Origin: Pseudochrobactrum asaccharolyticum
GTDB lineage: Bacteria; Pseudomonadota; Alphaproteobacteria; Rhizobiales; Rhizobiaceae
NCBI RefSeq assembly: GCF_003314995.1
Contig: NZ_QNRH01000001.1
Coordinates: 186,001-250,000 of the forward strand
Direction of reading: 5' to 3'
Length of the DNA: 64,000 nt
Shown: positions 1 through 8,632 of the stretch, in pieces
How the letters are laid out: every line of letters begins with the position of its first letter
Numbering within the stretch: the stretch's first letter is position 1
Notes under the pieces: model-generated
The model's database searches: none
Told to the model about the DNA's origin: nothing
Seen by the model: only the letters and a program-made list of their open reading frames with translations
Program-made: the position numbers and the translations under genes

Positions 1-174
1 GGCGATGCGCGTCAAAACAGACGCATATCACTGAGAAAATTTCCGGCGCTGCGCTCGTTGGCTGTTGTTTTCAGCCTTTATATTGTGCTGCTCGCTGCAA
101 TTAATACCGCTTCGGTTTTTGTACAATGCGGCCTGGGGCAGTGTCATACAACGGGTTATGCCCTGTTGAAATAA
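1..174 (+). CDS. C-terminal end of an unidentified membrane protein (partial)
   Basis: The reading frame is open from the first base of the window to a TAA at 172-174, giving at least 57 residues. It has a basic stretch (RQNRR, LRK) followed by one hydrophobic segment of about 20 residues (around residues 20-42) and a short tail with two cysteines (VQCGLGQC). This looks like the last transmembrane helix of a small inner-membrane protein, but I do not recognise the family and the start lies outside the window. It is on the same strand as the methyltransferase gene that follows about 110 bases later. It could be a chance open frame, because only 58 codons are visible. Confidence 0.38.
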   Translation, partial: GDARQNRRISLRKFPALRSLAVVFSLYIVLLAAINTASVFVQCGLGQCHTTGYALLK

Positions 175-287
175 GTCGTTTTTTGCCGCCAAATCCGGTC
201 GTGCCTTTGTGTCGCGTGTGATTTATGTTGCCATTTGCTGCCGCACAGGGTTATGCGAGGCAGAACAGTTATGGCAAAGGAATGATA

Positions 288-1577
288 ATGCGGGTTGGCG
301 GACGGTTGCAGGCAGCAATAGAAGTGCTGGAAGATATTGAACGCCAGAGCCGTGCTGCTTCCGATGCGTTGAAAGACTGGGGCGCTGCGCACCGCTTTGC
401 GGGAGCCGGTGACCGCGCCGTGATCGGCAATATTGTCTATGACGTTTTGCGCCGTAAATTATCGCTTGGCTGGCGTATGGATGCACAGGATGCCCACGCG
501 CTGGTTTACGGTTCAGTCTTGAGCGATCCGGATATGGGCGCGGAATGGCTGGAAGCTAGTCTCGCCGGAGATAAATTCGCACCGGCACCGCTGAAACCAG
601 AGCAGGCACAGGCTTGGGAAAGTCGCGATCTGGCAGATGCTCCGGATTATATTCGTGCCGATATTGCTGAGAGCTGGGTATCTGAATTCTCATTGCTGTT
701 TGGTGAAGGCTGGGTCGAGCAGGCGGCAGCGCTTGCGACACGCCCGCCGGTTGATTTGCGCGTGAATACGCTGAAAACCAACCGTGAAAAGGTGTTGGCC
801 GCCCTTGAAGGTTTGAAAAATGCCGGTGCTGAAGCCGCGCCTTATCTGCCGGATGCCGTGCGTATTCCGCCTCTGCGGGCACTTGGCCGTCACCCGAATG
901 TACAGACTGAACAAGCATTCCTCGATGGCTGGTATGAGGTGCAGGATTTAGGCTCGCAACTGGCTGCCAAGCTGGTCGGTGCGCAGCCTGGTCTTCAGGT
1001 GATGGATTATTGCGCTGGTGCCGGTGGTAAAACGCTGGCTCTGGCTGCTGCCATGCAGAATAAAGGGCAAATCCATGCCTATGATGCCGAGCGCTCGCGG
1101 CTTAATCCGATTCATGATCGTCTGAGCCGCGCAGGCGTGCGTAATACACAGGTACATAACCGGCCGGAAAATCTGGAACCTTACAAAGGTCTGATGGATA
1201 TTGTGCTGACTGATGCGCCTTGCACCGGCTCCGGTACATGGCGTCGTCGCCCTGATGCCAAATGGCGTTTGACGGATGTGCAGCTTGAACGCCGCGTTGC
1301 TGACCAGATGCAAGTGCTGGAAGCGGCAAAACATTATGTCAAGCCGGGTGGTCGTCTGGTCTATGTGACCTGTTCGCTGTTTGCCTCTGAGAATAACCGG
1401 CAGGTTGCCCGCTTCTTAAGCGAGAACTCTGATTATACAGCACTGCCAATGGCGGAGCTGTGGAGCGGTGTAACCGATCAGACGCAGCCGCATTATCCGG
1501 ATTTCGGTGCCGTGTTCTCGCCGCTTTCCACGGATACAGACGGTTTTTATATTGCTGTGCTGCAACAGAATAACTAA
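288..1577 (+). CDS. RsmB/NOP-family RNA (cytosine-5) methyltransferase
   Basis: A SAM-dependent methyltransferase of the RsmB/Nop2/Sun family, which forms 5-methylcytosine in rRNA or tRNA. The N-terminal ~200 residues are a NusB-like/helical region; the catalytic Rossmann domain follows. SAM-binding motif I reads YCAGAGGKT (about residues 241-249). Motif IV is DAPCTGSG (Cys ~312) and motif VI is VTCS (Cys ~362), the two cysteines used for release and nucleophilic attack in this family. The start at 288 is preferred over 282 and 225 because AAGG at 277-280 then sits at a normal distance. Its stop overlaps the stop of the convergent alginate-lyase gene (TAA at 1575-1577, TAG on the other strand at 1574-1576). 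The exact target base is not deducible, so no symbol is given. Confidence 0.9.
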   Translation: MRVGGRLQAAIEVLEDIERQSRAASDALKDWGAAHRFAGAGDRAVIGNIVYDVLRRKLSLGWRMDAQDAHALVYGSVLSDPDMGAEWLEASLAGDKFAPAPLKPEQAQAWESRDLADAPDYIRADIAESWVSEFSLLFGEGWVEQAAALATRPPVDLRVNTLKTNREKVLAALEGLKNAGAEAAPYLPDAVRIPPLRALGRHPNVQTEQAFLDGWYEVQDLGSQLAAKLVGAQPGLQVMDYCAGAGGKTLALAAAMQNKGQIHAYDAERSRLNPIHDRLSRAGVRNTQVHNRPENLEPYKGLMDIVLTDAPCTGSGTWRRRPDAKWRLTDVQLERRVADQMQVLEAAKHYVKPGGRLVYVTCSLFASENNRQVARFLSENSDYTALPMAELWSGVTDQTQPHYPDFGAVFSPLSTDTDGFYIAVLQQNN

Positions 1578-2617
1578 GTTTTTCTATGGTTTTCCGTGCA
1601 GCTGAGGGTGTCCAAAGGCGGATCGGCTTGAAAGGATGCGGCCAAAGGCTTGTAAGTATCGTCAAGCTGTGAAGCCAGCCAGTATAATCTGATGCTGTTT
1701 GACGATGGCCAGAGGGCAATTTGTTCCGCTTTGACACCGGCCTCTCTGCGGATACGGTCAAACCTTACTTTGGAATGAACAAATTCAGTGTGTTCTTTGC
1801 GTCCTTCAGCATAGGGAACCAGCCAATTAATTGCGGCTCTGAGTGTGCTGCCGGTTGTGGAGCGGCGGTCAAGCCAGTCACGACCGGCACTGCGCGCGGC
1901 AATCGCGGCTTCTGTCAGCGGTTCAAGATCATAGGTCACGTAGTGTAGAGCATCACGTTCATAATAATCCTTAACTGAACCATCGGGGCGTATATTGCCG
2001 GCTACCTGTGCATCAAAAAATACCTGTGCTTGATTGAGCATCGCTGCGTCATGAAGGGCAACCGCTGCAAGTGTGAAAAGTTTAATACGATGGCTTTGCC
2101 AGTTATCGTTTCCGGCGTTGTGTCCTGAGTTCTCTGTTCTTTTGATATTCTGGCTGTAACCTGCGGCCAGATTATGCAGAAAGGCTTCGGTCTGCTGGCG
2201 CTCTTTAGGGGAGAGGTTGGTACTTATCAGTATAAATGTTTTTATAAATTGGCCGAACTGGGTCTCATCAATAGGGTTGAAGTTTAGTTTGTAAACGCTT
2301 TGCCACTCTTGCAGATAGGTTCTGGCTTTCTTGAGAAAGCGTGTATCGCCATCGGCACTATAAGCCAGAGCGTCAATATACATGCGTTGAAAATCGGCTT
2401 TGGCCGCGGAAGACTGATCAAAAATTCCTTGTCCGGGCAGGGTGCCTTCCGTGTGCAGATGGGCGCGCGGAGCAGGTGGCAGATTGAGCTCTTTTTCCGC
2501 CTTGCTGATCAGCTTGCCGAAGTCAGATGGCCGTATTGAGCAGTTCGAAGCCACAGCATGGCTGAGTGGAAACAATAAAAATCCGGCAATAAGTAAAGAA
2601 AAAGTTGTTTTTTTCAT
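1574..2617 (-). CDS. secreted alginate lyase family protein
   Basis: 347 residues with a clear Sec signal peptide (MKKTTFSLLIAGFLLFPLSHAVA, cleavage near residue 23). The mature part is an all-helical protein resembling the PF05426 alginate-lyase fold (polysaccharide lyase family 5 type), which cleaves uronic-acid polymers by beta-elimination in the periplasm. A motif with the family look, SGHNAGNDNWQSHR, lies near the middle and would contribute the catalytic Asn/His site; a Tyr/Arg-rich segment (DYYERDALHY) follows. No other polysaccharide-degradation or alginate genes are nearby, so the natural substrate may be something else. The gene is convergent with the methyltransferase gene, with overlapping stops and no terminator between. 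Upstream it is divergent from the thioesterase gene. Confidence 0.75.
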   Translation of the reverse strand: MKKTTFSLLIAGFLLFPLSHAVASNCSIRPSDFGKLISKAEKELNLPPAPRAHLHTEGTLPGQGIFDQSSAAKADFQRMYIDALAYSADGDTRFLKKARTYLQEWQSVYKLNFNPIDETQFGQFIKTFILISTNLSPKERQQTEAFLHNLAAGYSQNIKRTENSGHNAGNDNWQSHRIKLFTLAAVALHDAAMLNQAQVFFDAQVAGNIRPDGSVKDYYERDALHYVTYDLEPLTEAAIAARSAGRDWLDRRSTTGSTLRAAINWLVPYAEGRKEHTEFVHSKVRFDRIRREAGVKAEQIALWPSSNSIRLYWLASQLDDTYKPLAASFQADPPLDTLSCTENHRKT

Positions 2618-2741
2618 CGGAAATACCTAAGCAAAGTTTAAAATATTATGCTATCCGGTTTTGATGATTGGATTCCTGTTCCATGGCGATTATATGTCCG
2701 GCAATGGCTGCACAGTTACGCAATTGCTGAATGGGGGAATA

Positions 2742-3197
2742 ATGTCGGCGCTGAGAATAGCAGAACCGGACTTCAAAGAACGGGTAGAGCAGAGTTTCGC
2801 ACGGCAGGCCGTGATGAAACTGATTGGTGCGCAGCTGACCCGCTGCGAGCCGGGTGTGGTTGAAGTGGAACTGCCATTTCGCGCAGATCTGACACAGCAG
2901 CATGGTTTTTTGCATGCGGGCATTGTGTCAACAGCGCTGGATTCGGTTTGTGCTTATTCCGCACTAACAATGATGCCGGCTGATGCCGCAGTTCTGACCA
3001 TTGAGTTCAAGGTCAATCTGCTGGCGCCCGGTAAAGGTGACCATTTTCTGTTCCGCGGTAATGTGACCAAGCAGGGACGTACGATTATGGTCAGCGACGG
3101 ACAGGCTTTTGCGGTTGGTGAGACCGAAGTGAAACTGATCGCCACGATGACAGCAACGCTGATGGTGGTGAAAGATCGCGAAGATTTGCAGGACTAG
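2742..3197 (+). CDS. PaaI-family hotdog-fold thioesterase
   Basis: 151 residues, a single hotdog domain of the PaaI/YigI type that hydrolyses acyl-CoA thioesters. The diagnostic helix segment QQHGFLHAGIVSTALDS contains the HGG-like turn and the hot-dog sausage helix; the following strands (VLTIEFKVNLLAP) fit the family. The start at 2742 is chosen because GGGGGA at 2733-2738 is a strong ribosome binding site; the longer frame from 2661 adds 27 unconserved residues. It is a monocistronic unit closed by a hairpin terminator at 3227-3261. The natural substrate is unknown; aromatic acyl-CoA clearance is typical of the family. Confidence 0.85.
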   Translation: MSALRIAEPDFKERVEQSFARQAVMKLIGAQLTRCEPGVVEVELPFRADLTQQHGFLHAGIVSTALDSVCAYSALTMMPADAAVLTIEFKVNLLAPGKGDHFLFRGNVTKQGRTIMVSDGQAFAVGETEVKLIATMTATLMVVKDREDLQD

Positions 3198-3226
3198 GTT
3201 GTTTTCTGAGCACCTGTCCTGAATAT

Positions 3227-3261
3227 GCTGTTTACGGAACTTCGTCTGTAAACAGCTTTTT
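3227..3261 (+). terminator. Rho-independent terminator after the thioesterase gene
   Basis: A nine-base stem (GCTGTTTAC at 3227-3235 pairing with GTAAACAGC at 3248-3256) is followed directly by five Ts. Confidence 0.75.
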
Positions 3262-3405
3262 GATTTGAACCTCGTGCGGATTTATCCCAAAGCTCCGCGC
3301 AAGTCCGAATAAAAGGGTGTGCCGCAATCGTTCGTATTGATGGCCTCAGGTGTTAGAATGACCAAGATTATGTCTGTGCCGGTACAGGGCACTTCTGAAG
3401 ACGCG

Positions 3406-4128
3406 ATGTCGATGCTGCAATATGTGCATGATTTCGGCGGCAAAAAAGTGCTTTTTGTTATGGCATCGCCTTCGGAATACGGCCCGCATTTGCAGGCAAT
3501 GTTCAATCCGCTGATCACAGGTATTGGTCCTGTTGAAGCTGCTGTGGTTGTTTCTGCCGTTCTGGCCGATTTGTCCTTGCGCGGTGCTTTGCCGGATTTG
3601 GTCGTATCGCTTGGTTCTGCTGGTTCAGCGAAACTGGTGCAGACCGAAATCTATCAGGCCGTGAGCGTCGGCTATCGTGATATGGATGCGTCTGCGCTGG
3701 GTTATGCCAAGGGGCAGACACCATCGGCAGATTTCCCGATCATCATTCCGCTGCCTTACCATGTGCCGGGCATCGCCAGCGCTTCTTTATCCACAGGCGC
3801 CAATATCGTTACCGGTTCAGCCTATGATGATATTGATGCGGATATGGTTGATATGGAGAGCTTTGCGATCCTGCGCACCTGCCAGCGTTTTGCAGTGCCG
3901 CTGATTGGTCTGCGCGGTATTTCCGATGGTGATGAAACCGTGAAGCAAGTGTCTGACTGGACACGCTATCTGCATATTATTGATGAGAAACTTGCGCAGT
4001 CTGTCCGTCTGATTGAAGCCGCTTTGTTGCAGGGCAATCTGGTGAAAACCACGGGCCATCCGGATCCGGGTCTTTATAAAGCTGATCTGGAACGCACAGT
4101 GCCGCTGACGGTAAAATCCGGCGACTGA
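3406..4128 (+). CDS. mtnN: 5'-methylthioadenosine/S-adenosylhomocysteine nucleosidase
   Basis: 240 residues from the chosen start. A phosphorylase-superfamily nucleosidase that removes adenine from MTA and SAH, recycling the by-products of SAM-dependent reactions. The N-terminal strand (KKVLFVMASPSEYGPHL), the glycine-rich GSAGSA turn, the ribose/substrate motif VDMESFA and the catalytic Asp in RGISDGDE all fit the family. The start is uncertain: frames open upstream at 3319 (GTG) and 3358 (ATG), but homology-like sequence begins just after 3406, where GAAG at 3397-3400 gives a modest ribosome binding site. It lies just upstream of guaA in the same direction, with only a short gap and no terminator visible. 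Fit to purine salvage is good. Confidence 0.88.
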   Translation: MSMLQYVHDFGGKKVLFVMASPSEYGPHLQAMFNPLITGIGPVEAAVVVSAVLADLSLRGALPDLVVSLGSAGSAKLVQTEIYQAVSVGYRDMDASALGYAKGQTPSADFPIIIPLPYHVPGIASASLSTGANIVTGSAYDDIDADMVDMESFAILRTCQRFAVPLIGLRGISDGDETVKQVSDWTRYLHIIDEKLAQSVRLIEAALLQGNLVKTTGHPDPGLYKADLERTVPLTVKSGD

Positions 4129-4216
4129 TAGCGCTTCACCATTTTGTGCCCTAATATATTGTCGCGGGTTTCGATTCCGGCTTGCAACGATCAACATAAT
4201 TCTTTAGATGCTGCCC

Positions 4217-5776
4217 ATGAGCACCACCCATCCCGATACTATCCTTATCATTGACTTTGGCAGTCAGGTCACGCAGCTGATAGCGCGGCGTGTGCGTGAG
4301 GCCGGCGTCTATTCCGAAATCGTGCCGTTCCAGCTGGCGGATGAAGCGTTTAAGCGCATCAATCCTAAAGCTGTGATCTTGTCCGGCAGCCCGCATTCGA
4401 CCACCGATATCGGTAGTCCGCGCGCACCACAGGCAGTGTTTGAAGCCGGTATTCCGGTTATGGGCATTTGCTACGGTCAGCAGACCATGTGCGAGCAGCT
4501 TGGCGGTAAGGTCGAGAGCGGCCATGACCGTGAATTCGGTCGTGCATTCCTCGAAGTGAATGAAGACAGCGCACTGTTTGCCGGTGTCTGGGCCAAAGGC
4601 ACCCGCCATCAGGTCTGGATGAGCCACGGCGACCGCGTGACAGCTTTGCCGGAAGGTTTCAAAGTTGTCGGTACTTCACCGAATGCACCATATGCAGCCA
4701 TTGCCGATGAAAAGCGCAAATATTTTGCGGTACAGTTTCATCCGGAAGTGGTGCACACACCTGATGGTGCAAAACTTCTGCAGAATTTCGTCCATAATAT
4801 TGCCGGTATCAAGCCGGACTGGACAATGTCCGCTTACCGCGAACAGGCAGTTGAAGCGATCCGCAAACAGGTTGGCAAAGGCAAAGTTATCTGCGCGCTT
4901 TCCGGCGGTGTGGATTCTTCCGTTGCAGCATTGCTTATTCATGAAGCTGTTGGCGATCAGCTTACCTGTATTCTGGTTGATCACGGTCTGATGCGCAAAA
5001 ACGAAGCCGCGGATGTGGTTGCAATGTTCAAAGAACATTACAATCTGCCACTGGTGCTCGTGAATGCGCAGGATCGCTTTATCGGCGCTCTTGAAGGTGA
5101 AACTGATCCTGAGAAGAAGCGTAAGACCATTGGCCGTCTCTTCATCGAAGTGTTCGAAGAAGAAGCCGCGAAACTCGGTGGCGCAGACTTCCTCGCGCAG
5201 GGTACACTCTATCCTGACGTGATCGAAAGCGTGTCTTTCACCGGTGGTCCTTCGGTTACAATTAAATCGCACCACAATGTGGGCGGTCTGCCTGAACGCA
5301 TGAATATGCAGTTGGTGGAGCCACTGCGCGAACTCTTCAAGGATGAAGTGCGCGTATTGGGTAAAGAACTCGGCTTGCCGGATTCATTCATCGGTCGTCA
5401 TCCGTTCCCGGGACCTGGTCTGGCAATTCGTTGCCCGGGCGGTATCACCCGTGAGAAGCTGGAAATCCTGCGCGAAGCTGATGCCGTTTATCTGGACGAA
5501 ATCCGCAAAGCCGGTCTCTATGATGTGATCTGGCAGGCATTCGCCGTATTGCTGCCGGTGCAGACCGTTGGTGTTATGGGCGATGGCCGTACTTACGAAT
5601 TCGTCTGTGCGCTGCGTGCGGTAACATCCGTTGACGGTATGACTGCTGATTTCTACCATTACGATATGGACTTCCTTGCCAAGGCAGCGACCCGTATTAT
5701 CAATGAAGTGCGCGGCATCAACCGCGTGGTCTATGATATTACCTCGAAGCCTCCGGGCACCATCGAGTGGGAATAA
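4217..5776 (+). CDS. guaA: GMP synthase (glutamine-hydrolysing)
   Basis: 519 residues, the full usual length. It converts XMP to GMP with ATP and glutamine, the last step of guanine nucleotide synthesis. The N-terminal class I amidotransferase domain has the nucleophile Cys85 in GICYGQQT and the His/Glu pair in QFHPEVVHT (about 175-177). The ATP pyrophosphatase domain has the P-loop SGGVDSS (about 229-235). The C-terminal dimerisation domain ends in the typical PPGTIEWE. I prefer the ATG at 4217 (MSTTHPD) over 4208 because family members start there; neither has a strong ribosome binding site. A strong terminator follows. Confidence 0.97.
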   Translation: MSTTHPDTILIIDFGSQVTQLIARRVREAGVYSEIVPFQLADEAFKRINPKAVILSGSPHSTTDIGSPRAPQAVFEAGIPVMGICYGQQTMCEQLGGKVESGHDREFGRAFLEVNEDSALFAGVWAKGTRHQVWMSHGDRVTALPEGFKVVGTSPNAPYAAIADEKRKYFAVQFHPEVVHTPDGAKLLQNFVHNIAGIKPDWTMSAYREQAVEAIRKQVGKGKVICALSGGVDSSVAALLIHEAVGDQLTCILVDHGLMRKNEAADVVAMFKEHYNLPLVLVNAQDRFIGALEGETDPEKKRKTIGRLFIEVFEEEAAKLGGADFLAQGTLYPDVIESVSFTGGPSVTIKSHHNVGGLPERMNMQLVEPLRELFKDEVRVLGKELGLPDSFIGRHPFPGPGLAIRCPGGITREKLEILREADAVYLDEIRKAGLYDVIWQAFAVLLPVQTVGVMGDGRTYEFVCALRAVTSVDGMTADFYHYDMDFLAKAATRIINEVRGINRVVYDITSKPPGTIEWE

Positions 5777-5783
5777 GTTGAAG

Positions 5784-5814
5784 AACAATGCGCCAATCGG
5801 CGCATTGTTTTTTT
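5784..5814 (+). terminator. Rho-independent terminator of guaA
   Basis: An 11-base perfect stem (AACAATGCGCC 5784-5794 with GGCGCATTGTT 5799-5809), four-base loop and a run of seven Ts. Confidence 0.9.
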
Positions 5815-5817
5815 CTG

Positions 5818-5919
5818 GAGCATTTCACAGTCAAATTAGAATAATTTGACGTCGGGATAATGCGACAAATTAAAGAATCCAGAGCGAGCATTGCGTCCAA
5901 ATGAACGTAAGCCGTTCCG
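5818..5919. repeat. intergenic repeat, family A, copy 1
   Basis: About 100 bases beginning GAGCATTTCAC that align end to end with 11683-11784: both share GAGCATTTCAC, a TCAA-AATTTGA stretch, GCGACAAA-TAAAGAAT and AGAGCG at corresponding positions. It sits between the guaA terminator and the purC-like gene, so it forms part of that gene's upstream region. It contains no open frame. A short dispersed element of the kind common between genes in Brucella relatives is the likely identity. Confidence 0.7.
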
Positions 5920-5957
5920 GAGATATAATCAGCGCATCAGCTTTAGCGAGTAAACGA

Positions 5958-6668
5958 ATGAACAGCAGCGAAAAGATTTATTCCGGCAAGACAAAAGACC
6001 TCTATGCCTTGGACAATGGCAACATTCTTTTGGTGTTCAAGGATGATGTTACCGGTGCGGATGGTGTGATCGATCCGGGTGCAAATACCGTTATCGGTCA
6101 GGTTGAAGGCAAGGGTCGTAAATCTCTTGGCATGACGGATTACTTCTTTAAGCGTCTGCATGCTGCCGGTGTTCCTACCCACCTGGTCAATCTTGATCTT
6201 GAAAAGGGCACGATGGAAGTTCGTCGCGGTGAACCTCTGGGTAAGGATATCAACGGCGCAGGCGGCTTTGAGTTTGTCTGCCGCACCCGTCCTTGGGGCA
6301 GTTTCATCCGCCGCTACCAGCAATATATTCGTGATACTGAGCAGAAGCTCGACTATCTCGTTGAAATCACGGTTAAAGACGATGAGCGCGGCGATCCACT
6401 TATCAATGATGATAGCATCGTTACCCTTGGTTTGCTAACTCCGGCACATCTTGAACAGGCAAAGCAGTTGACCCGCCATGTGTGCCGCATCGTCGAAACC
6501 GACTTGTCTGAGAAAGGTCTTACCCTGATCGACATGAAGATCGAAATCGGCCTTGTCGATGGTGAGATTGTGGTCATCGATGAGATTTCTGCTGATGCTA
6601 TGCGGGTCATGGATGATGCAGGAAAGGTGCTGGAACATGCCACTGTGTATGAAAGACTGATCGGTTAA
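5958..6668 (+). CDS. divergent SAICAR synthetase (PurC) paralogue
   Basis: 236 residues, the length of a single-domain PurC, which joins aspartate to CAIR in purine synthesis using ATP. The nucleotide-binding start YSGKTKDLY (8-16), VFKDDVTG, the Arg-containing FVCRTRPWGS (106-115) and VIDEISADAMRV (206-217) occupy the right places. However, typical PurC proteins read roughly CVVRNxAAGS and DExSPDxxR at the last two sites, so the substrate-contact motifs are altered. The look is closer to a subgroup I associate with Firmicutes than to the usual rhizobial PurC. It follows guaA but behind a terminator, so is probably its own unit. Either a second PurC or an enzyme with a related kinase-ligase role; a canonical purC elsewhere is expected. 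Confidence 0.78.
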   Translation: MNSSEKIYSGKTKDLYALDNGNILLVFKDDVTGADGVIDPGANTVIGQVEGKGRKSLGMTDYFFKRLHAAGVPTHLVNLDLEKGTMEVRRGEPLGKDINGAGGFEFVCRTRPWGSFIRRYQQYIRDTEQKLDYLVEITVKDDERGDPLINDDSIVTLGLLTPAHLEQAKQLTRHVCRIVETDLSEKGLTLIDMKIEIGLVDGEIVVIDEISADAMRVMDDAGKVLEHATVYERLIG

Positions 6669-6727
6669 TATAATCAGCTGATGCTTTGTAAAGCTATCAC
6701 GGTACTTTTTTAGTGTCGTAAAATTAG

Positions 6728-6766
6728 AAATGCCGCCGTAGTTTTTGAAAAGCTACGGCGGCATTT
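6728..6766. terminator. strong hairpin after the purC-like gene
   Basis: A perfect 14-base stem (AAATGCCGCCGTAG 6728-6741 with its complement 6753-6766) around an 11-base loop. There is no long T run after it, so termination is likely but less certain than for the other hairpins. It separates the purC-like gene from the AT-rich region at 6780-6910. Confidence 0.6.
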
Positions 6767-6910
6767 CTATGAATTTATTGGTTCATTCTATGTTATTCAA
6801 GGTAATACAGTGCTATATTTGTAATGTTATAATTTACTTATATTGTTGAATTTATTTTTATTTGACTTGGAATATTATTTTATTTTATAAATCGTCGTTT
6901 ATTTATTGTA

Positions 6911-8536
6911 ATGCGTTTCGGGATTTTAAGTGCGTTGTTAAGCTATATTAAAAAAACAATCAGAGCATATTCTTTATATGATCTGGCCTTAATGCTGCTT
7001 TTTGCGTTTTCTGCTACCTTTTTTATCCGGCGCACTTATGATCTGATGATGAGGCGATACTGGATTATTGCCGTTCTGATTTTTATTGCACTTATTTTTT
7101 TGCGTGTTGCAGATCGTCAGAGAATGCCGAAGAAGAGTAAACTGCTTTTGTTTACATCGGTGCCTGTTTTACTCGTCATTATTCATACATGGTTTATTGA
7201 TATTTTCGGATCATTCGATATCGGAGCTATTCTTTTTCATCTTGGTATGGACGTGGAAAGTGGTTCTGTAGCAGATATTATCGTTGAAACACTCGGTTAT
7301 GTTGCCGTAGCAACCATGTTGCTGGTGTCGTTTCATTATATCGCCAGAAGAGATGTGCGCTTATATTATGCCGATCGCTTACTGGCGCTGCCTTTGTTTT
7401 TATTAACACCGGTAACGGCGGAATTCGGCAGTTATTATTTGCATAAAAATGATGGCGATAAGCTCTTGCCTTATTATCAGGCGGTACCGGCTGATCTGAA
7501 GCTGCATGCAGATCAGGCGCGCAAGAATATTATTATGATTTATGCGGAAAGCGCTGAAGAGACATTCGGTAAGCTTTCTGACGGTGATGATATTTTTAAA
7601 GATATGAAGGACATAGCTGGCAGCGGTTTGTACTTTAATAATATTGCTCAGGCCGCCAATACAGGCTGGACAATTGCCGGTATTGTCAGTTCGCAATGTG
7701 GTGTGCCGTTGCAGCCAAATGGTTTGTTTGCGCGTAATAAATTTGAAACTCAGACTAATTTTATGCCTTCAGCCATATGCCTTGGAGATGTGCTTGGTAA
7801 TAACGGTTATAATATTGCGTTTTTGAGCGGAGCTTCGACAAAATTTGCAGGCACAGATATTTTCCTGAAAAACCATGGATATAATATTATTGATGGTGGT
7901 GAAAACTATGCGGATCAGTTCACGGACTATAAAAATTTCTGGGGTCTGTATGATGATACGGTTTTTGATTTAGCTGAAAAGCAAATCATCAGCCTGGAGG
8001 AGCAAGGAAAACCGTATTTCTTTGCCATGAAGACTTTGGCAGGGCACTTCCCGACCGGTTTTCCGACACGGCGCTGTATTAATAATATCGGGCCTGTTGA
8101 AGGCGAGTCGATCCGGTATTCAATCAAATGTACCGGTTATGAAATCAAAAGCTTTTTGTCTAAGTTGCAAGCTGGCGGACAGTTGGAAAATACGCTGGTC
8201 GTTGTGATGAGTGATCATCTTTCGATGAAGTCATCCGCATGGAGCGAGCTTAACCAGCATGAGCGCCGTAATTACTTTACGATCATTGGTACTGATCGCG
8301 GGCAGGAAATAATTACTAAGCAAGCCGCAATGTTTGATGCTTATCCGACAATTCTGGAACTGCTGGGCTTTACGCTGAATAATCATCAGGCGGGTATCGG
8401 TATATCTATGCTATCCGATCGCAAAGGCTTGATTGAAGAGTTGGGGCCGGTGAAGCTTGATCAGCTAATCTCGCATGATCGTGACTTGGCGCAGTTTTTA
8501 TGGGCCGCACCTGCCGTGACATTAACTTCGCACTGA
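6911..8536 (+). CDS. membrane phosphoglycerol/phosphoethanolamine transferase of the sulfatase fold
   Basis: 541 residues: about five N-terminal transmembrane helices (roughly 23-40, 50-66, 77-95, 125-143, 157-173), then a periplasmic alkaline-phosphatase-superfamily domain from about 205. Metal and catalytic sites are visible: E213 in IIMIYAES, the nucleophile Thr254 in NTGWTIAG, H379 in TLAGHFP and DH 435-436 in VVMSDHLS. This is the layout of LtaS/OpgB-type enzymes, which move phosphoglycerol (or phosphoethanolamine) from a lipid to a periplasmic glycan. Decorating cyclic or osmoregulated glucans or surface polysaccharide is a likely role. The gene and the 130 bases before it are markedly AT-rich compared with the neighbours, which hints at recent acquisition. 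The substrate cannot be read from sequence. Confidence 0.8.
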   Translation: MRFGILSALLSYIKKTIRAYSLYDLALMLLFAFSATFFIRRTYDLMMRRYWIIAVLIFIALIFLRVADRQRMPKKSKLLLFTSVPVLLVIIHTWFIDIFGSFDIGAILFHLGMDVESGSVADIIVETLGYVAVATMLLVSFHYIARRDVRLYYADRLLALPLFLLTPVTAEFGSYYLHKNDGDKLLPYYQAVPADLKLHADQARKNIIMIYAESAEETFGKLSDGDDIFKDMKDIAGSGLYFNNIAQAANTGWTIAGIVSSQCGVPLQPNGLFARNKFETQTNFMPSAICLGDVLGNNGYNIAFLSGASTKFAGTDIFLKNHGYNIIDGGENYADQFTDYKNFWGLYDDTVFDLAEKQIISLEEQGKPYFFAMKTLAGHFPTGFPTRRCINNIGPVEGESIRYSIKCTGYEIKSFLSKLQAGGQLENTLVVVMSDHLSMKSSAWSELNQHERRNYFTIIGTDRGQEIITKQAAMFDAYPTILELLGFTLNNHQAGIGISMLSDRKGLIEELGPVKLDQLISHDRDLAQFLWAAPAVTLTSH

Positions 8537-8590
8537 GAGCAAGGTGGGATAGAATAATCTGGACAGATTGGATTTTGATAATCCTGTTGA

Positions 8591-8629
8591 ATGCCTGCTC
8601 CGTTAACGCGGAGCAGGCATTTTATTTTT
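8591..8629. terminator. bidirectional terminator between the sulfatase-fold gene and the L,D-transpeptidase gene
   Basis: A perfect 12-base stem (ATGCCTGCTCCG 8591-8602 with 8609-8620) followed by a T-rich tract to 8629. The two flanking genes are convergent, and the reverse strand gene ends at 8633. Confidence 0.85.
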
Positions 8630-8632
8630 AGC

